Program-made: the position numbers and the translations under genes
Shown here: piece by piece, positions 16,814 through 23,758 of the stretch
Layout: every line of letters starts with the position of its first letter
Numbering within the stretch: the stretch's first letter is position 1
Notes under the pieces: model-generated
The model's input: only the letters and a program-made list of their open reading frames with translations
Told to the model about the DNA's origin: nothing
The model's database searches: none
Origin: Hymenobacter sp. BT559
Lineage (GTDB): Bacteria > Bacteroidota > Bacteroidia > Cytophagales > Hymenobacteraceae
Assembly (NCBI RefSeq): GCF_016427535.1
Contig: NZ_JAELXV010000002.1
Coordinates: 1-64,000 of the forward strand
Direction: 5' to 3'
DNA length: 64,000 nucleotides

Positions 16814-18178
16814 ATGTCTAATTCCAACTCGCCCGGCGGCAACCGTAGCGGCACCCGTCACTGGGGGGCTTCCGATAGCACCCCCGCCCGCCGCGACGCC
16901 AAAACGCCTAAACACTTACTTAAAATAAAGACCCACGCCACGGCCAAAGAGCGCGAAACCGCTGTGCTCGTGAGCGTGCCCCCGCGTCGCCAAAACGACG
17001 CGCAAACGACCGAATACCTGGACGAACTAGCTTTTCTGATTGAAACGGCCGGTGCCGAAGCCACCAAACGCTTCGTGCAGAAGCTCGAAAAGCCCGACAT
17101 CCGCACTTACGTGGGTGAGGGCAAGCTAGCCGAGATAAAAGCCTACGTGCAGCACGAAAACAGCAGCATGGTCGTCTTCGACGATGACCTGTCGCCCTCG
17201 CAGCTGCGCAACCTAGAGGCCGAGCTGAAAGTGAAAATTGTGGACAGGTCGCTGCTCATTCTCGACATTTTTGCGCTGCGGGCCAAGTCGGCCACGTCGC
17301 GCACGCAAGTCGAGCTGGCGCAGTATCAATACCTGTTGCCCCGCCTCACCGGCCTCTGGACCCACTTGGACAAGCAGCGCGGTGGTGTGGGCATGAAGGG
17401 CCCAGGTGAAACGGAAATCGAGACCGACCGACGCATCGTGCGCGACCGCATTGCCTTCCTCAAGGAGAAGCTCGAAGACCTCGACAAGCAAGCTGTGACG
17501 CAGCGTAAAACGCGTACGCAAACCATTCGGGTAGCGCTGGTGGGCTATACTAACGTAGGCAAGAGCACGATAATGAACCTACTCGGCAAGGCCGAAGTAT
17601 TTGCCGAAAACAAGCTTTTCGCCACCGTCGATGCCACGACCCGCAAGGTGGTGCTCGACAACCACGTGCCCTTCCTTCTCTCCGATACGGTAGGGTTTAT
17701 CCGCAAGCTGCCCACCAAGCTTATCGAGAGCTTCAAGAGCACGCTCGACGAGATTCGGGAGGCCGACTTGCTCATTCACGTGGTCGATATTTCGCACCCA
17801 GCTTTTGAGGAGCACATCGAAGTAGTAAATGAAACACTCCGCGAAATCGGCGCTTCTGATAAGCCTTCGCTGCTGGTGTTCAATAAAATAGACCAGTACA
17901 AGGCTGATACCGACCCGATACCGAACTTCGGCGACGATGACCCCGACCAGGAGTTCCCGACCGACTTCGAGGAAGCCGCCCCGCGCCCGCCGCTCGAGCA
18001 GCTGCAAGAGACCTACATGGCGCGCTTGCACGACCCGGTAGTGTTCATCTCGGCGCAGCAAAAGGAGAACGTGGACGCCCTGCGCGAACTGCTGGGCCGC
18101 AAGGTAGCCGAGCTCTACCAAGTGCGGTACCCATACAGCAACCAGCAGTATGGCCAGTACGACGCCGTAACGGAGTAA
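16814..18178 (+). CDS. hflX: GTPase HflX
   Basis: HflX is a ribosome-associated GTPase that splits stalled 70S ribosomes under stress. The 454-residue product has the HflX-specific N-terminal domain (VGEGKLAEIKAYV, VFDDDLSPSQLRNLE, VDRSLLILDIFALRA), the GGVGMKGPGETEIE linker, then the G domain with G1 GYTNVGKST, G3 DTVGFIRKLP and G4 FNKID. A positively charged N-terminal extension of about 45 residues (SNSNSPGGNRSGTRH) precedes the family core. The C-terminal tail after G5 contains an acidic insertion (NFGDDDPDQEFPTDFEEAA). It ends just before a strong inverted repeat. Confidence 0.95.
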   Translation: MSNSNSPGGNRSGTRHWGASDSTPARRDAKTPKHLLKIKTHATAKERETAVLVSVPPRRQNDAQTTEYLDELAFLIETAGAEATKRFVQKLEKPDIRTYVGEGKLAEIKAYVQHENSSMVVFDDDLSPSQLRNLEAELKVKIVDRSLLILDIFALRAKSATSRTQVELAQYQYLLPRLTGLWTHLDKQRGGVGMKGPGETEIETDRRIVRDRIAFLKEKLEDLDKQAVTQRKTRTQTIRVALVGYTNVGKSTIMNLLGKAEVFAENKLFATVDATTRKVVLDNHVPFLLSDTVGFIRKLPTKLIESFKSTLDEIREADLLIHVVDISHPAFEEHIEVVNETLREIGASDKPSLLVFNKIDQYKADTDPIPNFGDDDPDQEFPTDFEEAAPRPPLEQLQETYMARLHDPVVFISAQQKENVDALRELLGRKVAELYQVRYPYSNQQYGQYDAVTE

Positions 18179-18183
18179 GCTAG

Positions 18184-18241
18184 CCTAGGAAAAAGAAAAG
18201 CGGCCGGGACACATGTTCCGGTCGCTTTTCTTTTTCCTAGG
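18184..18241 (+). terminator. terminator hairpin after hflX
   Basis: A long stem starts with CCTAGG and an A-rich arm, has a G+C-rich apex and returns through a T-rich arm. The outer 19 bases of each arm pair perfectly. It lies between hflX and the LRR-kinase gene on the same strand and abuts the latter's promoter box. Confidence 0.7.
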
Positions 18242-18243
18242 TT

Positions 18244-18251
18244 GACCTTTG
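18244..18251 (+). promoter_or_regulatory. -7 promoter box four bases before the LRR-kinase ATG
   Basis: GACCTTTG is one base from TAnnTTTG and is followed by only four bases before the ATG at 18256. Transcription would begin at or within a few bases of the start codon, implying a leaderless mRNA. Confidence 0.55.
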
Positions 18252-18255
18252 CGCC

Positions 18256-19593
18256 ATGCACACCCTCGACCAGCTGCGCGCCGGGCAGCTAGCGGGCGCC
18301 ACGCGCCTCGACCTCTCGGCCGGCCTTACCGAGTTTCCGCGCGAAATATTCGACCTAGCCGACTCGCTCGAAATCCTCAACCTCTCTGGTAATGCCCTCT
18401 CGGCGCTGCCCGCCGACCTACCCTGCCTGCACAAGCTACGCGTGCTGTTTTGCTCCGACAATCAGTTTACGGCCGTGCCCGAGGTGCTGGGCCAGTGCCC
18501 ACTGCTGAGCATGATAGGCTTCAAAGCCAATCAGATACATGCACTGCCCGCGGCCGCGCTGCCGCTCCAGCTGCGCTGGCTCATCCTCACCGACAACCAG
18601 CTTACCGAGCTGCCGTCCGAAATTGGCAACTGCCCGCAGTTAGAGAAGCTGATGCTAGCCGGCAACCGGCTCACCACGTTGCCCGCCGCGCTGGCCCGCT
18701 GCACCAACCTAGGGCTGCTGCGCATTGCGGCCAACCAGCTTACCGAGCTGCCGGCCTGGCTGCTCACCATGCCCCGGCTGAGCTGGCTGGCCTACGCGGG
18801 CAACCCCTTTGCGGCGGCCGCTGAAGCCGCCGCCGTGGCGCGCCATCCCATTGCTAGCATTCCGTGGGGGCAGCTGCGCGTCGAGCAGCAGCTGGGCGAG
18901 GGCGCGTCGGGCGTTATATACCGGGCGGGGTGGCACCGCGGCGCGGCCGTGCCCACCGAGGTGGCCGTCAAGCTATTCAAAGGTGCCGTCACTAGCGATG
19001 GCCTGCCGCAAAGTGAAATGGCCGCCTGCATCAGCGCCGGCGCGCACCCCAATCTGATTGCCGTAAAAGGTAAAATCGCCGAGCACCCGGCCGGGGCCGA
19101 AGGCTTAGTGCTTGAGCTTATTGACTCCGCTTTTTGCAACCTAGGGGGGCCGCCTAGCTTGGCATCTTGCACCCGCGACGTGTACGCGCCCGGCACTGTG
19201 TATAGCCTGCGCGCCGCACTGCGCATCGCCCTAGGTATCGCTGCCGCGGCCGCGCACCTGCACGCGCAGGGCATTATGCACGGCGACTTGTATGCTCACA
19301 ATATCTTGTATACCGAAGCCGGCGAAGCGCTGCTGGGCGACTTTGGCGCCGCCTGCTTCTTCGACCCCGCCGACGTAGGCCAGGCCCAAGCCCTGCAGCA
19401 ATTAGAAGCACGTGCCTTTGCGTGCCTGCTCGATGATTTGCTGACGCACTGCCCCGAAGCCGCCGCCCTGCCGGCCGTGCACCAAGCTTGGCAACAATTG
19501 CAGCACCGCTGCGCTCAGCCTGAGGTAGCGGCCCGGCCGCTATTTGCGGAGGTAGTGCAAGAGTTAACCCGCTGGGCAGAAAGGCTAGCGTGA
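18256..19593 (+). CDS. leucine-rich-repeat protein kinase
   Basis: This is a 445-residue cytoplasmic fusion. Residues about 15-190 are leucine-rich repeats of the L-x-x-L-x-L-x-x-N-x-L-x-x-LP type (SLEILNLSGNALSALP, QLEKLMLAGNRLTTLP). Residues about 205-445 are a Ser/Thr kinase domain with glycine loop G214-E-G-A-S-G, lysine K239 in VAVKLFK, catalytic loop H342-G-D344-LYAHN349, and D362-F-G. The catalytic aspartate, asparagine and DFG are intact, so activity is plausible; HRD is changed to HGD. No signal or membrane segment is seen. No phosphatase or substrate gene is adjacent. The role is unknown. Confidence 0.9.
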   Translation: MHTLDQLRAGQLAGATRLDLSAGLTEFPREIFDLADSLEILNLSGNALSALPADLPCLHKLRVLFCSDNQFTAVPEVLGQCPLLSMIGFKANQIHALPAAALPLQLRWLILTDNQLTELPSEIGNCPQLEKLMLAGNRLTTLPAALARCTNLGLLRIAANQLTELPAWLLTMPRLSWLAYAGNPFAAAAEAAAVARHPIASIPWGQLRVEQQLGEGASGVIYRAGWHRGAAVPTEVAVKLFKGAVTSDGLPQSEMAACISAGAHPNLIAVKGKIAEHPAGAEGLVLELIDSAFCNLGGPPSLASCTRDVYAPGTVYSLRAALRIALGIAAAAAHLHAQGIMHGDLYAHNILYTEAGEALLGDFGAACFFDPADVGQAQALQQLEARAFACLLDDLLTHCPEAAALPAVHQAWQQLQHRCAQPEVAARPLFAEVVQELTRWAERLA

Positions 19594-19624
19594 CCGCGCC
19601 AATGATAGTGTTGCGAATACTAAG

Positions 19625-19653
19625 AAAACCGACCTGCTAGGGTCGGGTTTTTT
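19625..19653 (+). terminator. Rho-independent terminator after the LRR-kinase
   Basis: The stem AAAACCGACC / GGTCGGGTTTT has a short loop and a T run, about 30 bases after the stop codon. Confidence 0.8.
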
Positions 19654-19872
19654 ATGCGAGATAGGCAGCAATTAGTTGCCGATTTTAGGAGATTTTCTGA
19701 AGGGTTTTTGAAGAGTTGGTTCTTGTAAAAAGTAAAAAATGAGTTTAACGCAAGTGAACTGATAATAAGGGGGAAGGAGCTGAGCGAACGTAGAATCGGA
19801 GTCGTGGTAAAGTCAATTTTTTTCGATAGGTTTGGCTTATTGCCTCTCTCTTTTCCCAAACCTGTTTACCAC

Positions 19873-21618
19873 ATGAAAAAACTCGTTTACTCACTCTTAT
19901 CGGGGCTTGCTATGATGGGCCTGGCTGGGCCTGCCGCCCAGGCGCAGCAGATGCCGGCGCAGCGGCAGTGCGCTACCATGGAAGTGCTGGCCGCCCAGCT
20001 AGCCGCTGACCCCAGCTACGGCGCCCGCCTGCAAGCTATCGACCAGCAGGCCAGCGTGTATGCCAAGCAGAAAGCGGCCAACCCCGCGCAGCGCACCTCG
20101 TCGAGCATCATTGTCACCATTCCGGTGGTGGTGCACGTGCTCTACAACACGGCCGCCCAGAACATCAGCGATGCTCAGGTGCAGTCGCAGCTCGATGTGC
20201 TCAACGCCGATTTTCACCGTCAAAACGCTGACTTGAGCAAGGTTCCAGCCGCCTTCACCAGCCTCATTGGCGACGCGGGCGTGCAATTTGTGCTGGCCAA
20301 GCGCGACCCCAGCGGCAATGCCACCACCGGCATCGTACGCAAGAGCACCACCGCCACCAGCTTTGACAGCAGCGACAAAATGAAATACAGCAGCAGCGGC
20401 GGCGACAATGCCTGGCCCGCTGCCTCGTACCTCAACCTATGGTGCTGCAACCTAGGCGGTGGCTTACTAGGTTACGCGCAGTTTCCGGGCGGCGCGGCGG
20501 CCACCGATGGCGTGGTTATCTTATACTCGGCCTTCGGCAGCGGCGGCTCGGCGGTGGCCCCCTACAATCTAGGGCGCACCGCCACCCACGAAGTAGGACA
20601 CTGGCTAAACCTGCGCCACATTTGGGGTGATGCCCGCTGCGGCAACGACCAAGTGAGCGATACGCCCACCCAGCAAACCAGCAACTACGGCTGCCCCACT
20701 TTCCCGCACGTGACGTGCTCGAATGGCAGCAGCGGCGACATGTTCATGAACTACATGGACTACACCGACGACGGCTGCATGCAGATGTTTTCGAGCGGCC
20801 AGGGCGACCGCATGGACGCCCTCTTTGCCACCGGCGGCTCGCGCGCCTCGCTACTCAGCTCGCAGGGCGGGGCAGCACCGGGCACCACAACGCCTACGCC
20901 CACTCCCACACCTACTACGCCCACGTATTGCGCCAGCCAGGGCAACGCCGCCAGCCAGTACATCGACTACGTGAAGCTGGGCAACATTAGCCGCACCAGC
21001 GGCAACGATGGCGGCTACTACGACGGTACCGCCCTGAGCACCAGCGTAGCCACGGGCTCGAGCCAGACCATCAGCTTCTCGGCGGGCTTTGCCAACAAAG
21101 CCGCTACCGTGTACTTCGACGTGTATGCCGACTGGAACCAGAACGGCACCTTTACTGATGAGGGCGAAGCCCTGGTAGTGGCAGCCGGTAGCTCTAGCAA
21201 AACCACGCGCACTGCCACCTTCGCGGTGCCCGCTAGCGCTACCCCCGGCGCCACCCGCCTGCGCGTAGTAATGAGCACGAGTAGCGCCACCACCAGCTGC
21301 GGCACCTACAGCGCCGGCGAAACCGAGGACTACGCCCTTACCGTGACCGGTGGCGCCACCGCCCGCCTAGGTGCCCCCGCCGACCGCTACACCATCTATC
21401 CCAACCCGGCCACCGACGTACTGACGATAGAGCGCCCCGCCTCGGCCGATGCCAGCCTGCCGCTGCGCGTGCACGTGTATGACCTGCGCGGCGCCGAAGT
21501 AGCCGACCTACCGCTGACCAACGACCAGCTGCGCGTGAGCACCCTGCACCAGGGCGTGTACCTGCTCACCGTGAGCGACGGCACCACCACCTCGCACCAG
21601 CGCTTTGTAAAGCAGTAA
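19873..21618 (+). CDS. M43 family zinc metallopeptidase with GEVED domain and T9SS tail
   Basis: This is a 581-residue secreted protease of the pappalysin (M43) family. I chose ATG 19873 because it starts the signal peptide (MKKLVYSLLSGLAMMG); the open frame extends 23 codons further upstream. The zinc site is H239-E-V-G-H243-x5-H249 (HEVGHWLNLRH), followed by the Cys-containing GDARCGNDQVSDTPTQ block and the Met-turn MNYMDY. A Pro/Thr linker precedes a GEVED-type domain (DVYADWNQNGTFTDEGE, ending GETEDYALTV). The C-terminus is a T9SS type A tail with YPNPATD and RFVKQ. It should be cell-surface attached or released and degrade proteins. Confidence 0.93.
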   Translation: MKKLVYSLLSGLAMMGLAGPAAQAQQMPAQRQCATMEVLAAQLAADPSYGARLQAIDQQASVYAKQKAANPAQRTSSSIIVTIPVVVHVLYNTAAQNISDAQVQSQLDVLNADFHRQNADLSKVPAAFTSLIGDAGVQFVLAKRDPSGNATTGIVRKSTTATSFDSSDKMKYSSSGGDNAWPAASYLNLWCCNLGGGLLGYAQFPGGAAATDGVVILYSAFGSGGSAVAPYNLGRTATHEVGHWLNLRHIWGDARCGNDQVSDTPTQQTSNYGCPTFPHVTCSNGSSGDMFMNYMDYTDDGCMQMFSSGQGDRMDALFATGGSRASLLSSQGGAAPGTTTPTPTPTPTTPTYCASQGNAASQYIDYVKLGNISRTSGNDGGYYDGTALSTSVATGSSQTISFSAGFANKAATVYFDVYADWNQNGTFTDEGEALVVAAGSSSKTTRTATFAVPASATPGATRLRVVMSTSSATTSCGTYSAGETEDYALTVTGGATARLGAPADRYTIYPNPATDVLTIERPASADASLPLRVHVYDLRGAEVADLPLTNDQLRVSTLHQGVYLLTVSDGTTTSHQRFVKQ

Positions 21619-21640
21619 GCCACTCGCCCGCATAGGCATT

Positions 21641-21674
21641 AAAAAAGGCCTGCCGCTTGCGGTAGGCCTTTTTA
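21641..21674 (+). terminator. Rho-independent terminator after the M43 peptidase
   Basis: The stem AAAAAGGCCTGCC / GGTAGGCCTTTTT has a short loop; one G-T pair interrupts it. It begins 22 bases after the stop codon. Confidence 0.8.
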
Positions 21675-21710
21675 TTTGTCGTATATTTCTGTTTTTCAAT
21701 GTCTTGAAAA

Positions 21711-21801
21711 CGTTTGTCCTTGCGAGCAACGCGAAGCAATCGCACCTGAACAGCGGCGCTCAACAAGTGCGATTGCTTCGCGTTGCTCGCAAGGACAAAC
21801 G
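21711..21801. repeat. REP-like long inverted repeat, 35-bp arms
   Basis: The arms 21711-21745 and 21767-21801 pair perfectly around a 21-base loop. The core (GCGAGCAACGCGAAGCAATC) belongs to a type of intergenic repeat found in many genomes. It lies between the convergent M43 and thioredoxin genes. Related cores (GCGCAGCGAAGCATC, GCGCAGCGAGCATC) occur at 50318 and 48690. Confidence 0.8.
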
Positions 21802-21825
21802 TTTTTGAAGCGCTGAATAAGCTAC

Positions 21826-23043
21826 CTAGGGCGCTGTTGTCGGCAGCTTGGCAGCCAAGGTCTTGCCTAGGTCTTCGCCCCGCACGTTTTTGGCGACGAT
21901 GCGGCCATCGGGGCCCACCAAGAAGTTTTGGGGTACACTCTGGATGCCGTAGAGCACGGCTACCTCATTCTTCCAAAATTTGAGGTCCGAAACGTGGGTC
22001 CAGGTCAGGTGGTCGTTCTCGATGGCTTTCAGCCACGCGTCGCGGCCATTTTCGCGGTCGAGCGACACGCCCAGCACCGTGAAGTTGCGGGTTTTATACT
22101 GGTTGTAGTTGGCTACCACGTTGGGATTTTCGGCGCGGCAAGGGCCGCACCAACTGGCCCAAAAGTCTACCAACACATACTTGCCCCGGAAGTCGGAAAG
22201 CTTCACCGGCTTGCCATTTACATCATTTTGGGTGAATTCGGGGGCCAGTGAACCTACCGCCGTGAGCTTGGCCGCGGCCAGTCTGGCTGCAAAATCCTGG
22301 CCCGGCGCGCTGCTGCGCAAGGCTGGCGCTAGGGCCATAAACAGCGGTTCGGCCGTGGTGGGGTCAATGGCAGGGCCCGCGTAGCGATTGAGCGCTGTTA
22401 GGCTTACCATGCTCTGCGGCGTGGCGTTGATGAAGCGCGCCAGCACCAGCTTCTGAGCGTCCTGAATAGTTTCGTACTGCTTTTCGATAGATTCATTGAA
22501 GGCCTTATCCTGGCGCTGCTCGGGGGTGGCCTTCTGGTAGCCATCCATGAGCTTGGCTACTTGGTCATCAGTAGGTTTCAGGGCGGCCGTTAGCCGGGCA
22601 TTGTCGGCGTTGAGCGCGGTGCCTAGGGCGGTGGCGTGGGGCAGCGAGTCGCGACTGCTCACCTTTACTGTACCCGGCTCTAGGTACACGAGCAGCGGCT
22701 GGGGCATACGCTGGCCCCGCTTGGGGTGCCGGAAGGTCTGTAGCTGCTTGGGCGCGAAAGCATATAGCCCGGCCAGGGTGCCCGCCGGTGCCTTACCCCG
22801 AAACGTGAACTTGCCCCCCTTAATCTGCGCCGAGTCGGGCTTGCCGTTGGGTGTGTCGTAGAATAGGTAAGCCATGCCCGTGGCTGGGCTGCCAAGCTGG
22901 CCTTGCACCGTGTAGGGCGCCAACTGCTGCGGGCTGGCCGCCATAGCATAGGGCGCTGGCGGGGGTGGCGGTGCCTGGCCCCAAGCCAGGGCGGGGCCGA
23001 GCAGGGCTAGCGCGGCGCCGGTCGAACGTAAGTAGGTTTTCAT
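21826..23043 (-). CDS. TlpA/ResA-type thioredoxin-fold protein with DUF4369-like N-terminus
   Basis: This is a 405-residue exported protein. A signal peptide (MKTYLRSTGAALALLG) ends near residue 23. The N-terminal domain (TVQGQLGSPATGMAYLFYD, then KFTFRGKAPAG) resembles the DUF4369 domain that precedes many Bacteroidota thioredoxins. A helical middle region follows. The C-terminal thioredoxin-like domain (from about residue 275) has the active site WASWCGPCRAENP and the cis-proline region SVPQNFLVGPDG. It probably acts as a periplasmic thiol-disulfide reductant. It is convergent with the M43 gene. Confidence 0.88.
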   Translation of the reverse strand: MKTYLRSTGAALALLGPALAWGQAPPPPPAPYAMAASPQQLAPYTVQGQLGSPATGMAYLFYDTPNGKPDSAQIKGGKFTFRGKAPAGTLAGLYAFAPKQLQTFRHPKRGQRMPQPLLVYLEPGTVKVSSRDSLPHATALGTALNADNARLTAALKPTDDQVAKLMDGYQKATPEQRQDKAFNESIEKQYETIQDAQKLVLARFINATPQSMVSLTALNRYAGPAIDPTTAEPLFMALAPALRSSAPGQDFAARLAAAKLTAVGSLAPEFTQNDVNGKPVKLSDFRGKYVLVDFWASWCGPCRAENPNVVANYNQYKTRNFTVLGVSLDRENGRDAWLKAIENDHLTWTHVSDLKFWKNEVAVLYGIQSVPQNFLVGPDGRIVAKNVRGEDLGKTLAAKLPTTAP

Positions 23044-23102
23044 GCTAACAATGTACAGCCTAGGTGCTTAATTTTTGGCGGGCTGGTTTACTCGCCGTTG
23101 CC

Positions 23103-23110
23103 TAGCTTCG
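23103..23110 (+). promoter_or_regulatory. -7 promoter box four bases before the SixA-like ATG
   Basis: TAGCTTCG differs at one position from TAnnTTTG and is separated from the ATG at 23115 by four bases, the same geometry as at 18244. It suggests a leaderless transcript. Confidence 0.45.
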
Positions 23111-23114
23111 TGCC

Positions 23115-23612
23115 ATGAAAACCCTGTACCTGATGCGCCACGCCAAGTCGAGCTGGAGCTTTGACGAGCTAAGTGACCGCGAGCGCCCCCTCAACGACCG
23201 GGGCCGCGACGATGCCCCCCGCATCGGCCAGGCCCTGGCCAAGCGTCAGATTAAGCCTGCTCTCTTCGTGAGCTCGCCAGCCGTGCGCGCCCTTAGCACG
23301 GCCGTGCTCGTGGCCCGCGAGGTCGACTACCCGCACGATAAAATTCAGGTAGAGCCGTGTCTGTATGAGGCTGACCTCGACACGGTAGTGGCCGTTATCC
23401 GGGAGCTGCCCGACGACGCTAATTCGGCGCTGCTCACTGGCCATAACCCCACCTTCACCGACGTGGCTAATTACCTTTCGCCCTCGCCCCTGAGCGGCGA
23501 AATGCCCACGGCCGGCCTCATGTGCCTGCGCTTTATGGTCGACCACTGGGCCGAAATAGGGCCCGCCAATGCCGAATTTTACTTCTACGAATATCCAAAA
23601 AACGTAAGCTAG
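23115..23612 (+). CDS. SixA-family histidine phosphatase
   Basis: This is a 165-residue histidine phosphatase of the phosphoglycerate-mutase superfamily. The catalytic RHG-type motif is LMRHAKSSW at residues 6-14, and the second conserved His is in LLTGHNPTFTDVA. The short length and RHAKSS form match SixA, which in Escherichia coli dephosphorylates phosphohistidine on signalling or PTS proteins. It has no signal peptide. It lies about 150 bases upstream of ppk1 on the same strand, a neighbourhood that suggests a link to phosphate metabolism. The true substrate is unknown. Confidence 0.88.
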   Translation: MKTLYLMRHAKSSWSFDELSDRERPLNDRGRDDAPRIGQALAKRQIKPALFVSSPAVRALSTAVLVAREVDYPHDKIQVEPCLYEADLDTVVAVIRELPDDANSALLTGHNPTFTDVANYLSPSPLSGEMPTAGLMCLRFMVDHWAEIGPANAEFYFYEYPKNVS

Positions 23613-23758
23613 GGTGGCCCCTAGGTGTGAATTTTAAGTTAGGAGTGGGGGCGGGCCGCCAGGTTGTCTGTTGCTAGGCCCAAAAATTGCGTACAAGGCA
23701 TGCCGGCGTAGTGAGGAGCTAATTCGGCCTGGTGCATTCTATTCTCTCCTAACTTCTG

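Noticed and set aside
20880..20930. Short tandem repeat of CCTACG/CCCACT units
   Set aside because: It encodes the Pro/Thr linker of the M43 peptidase and needs no other explanation.
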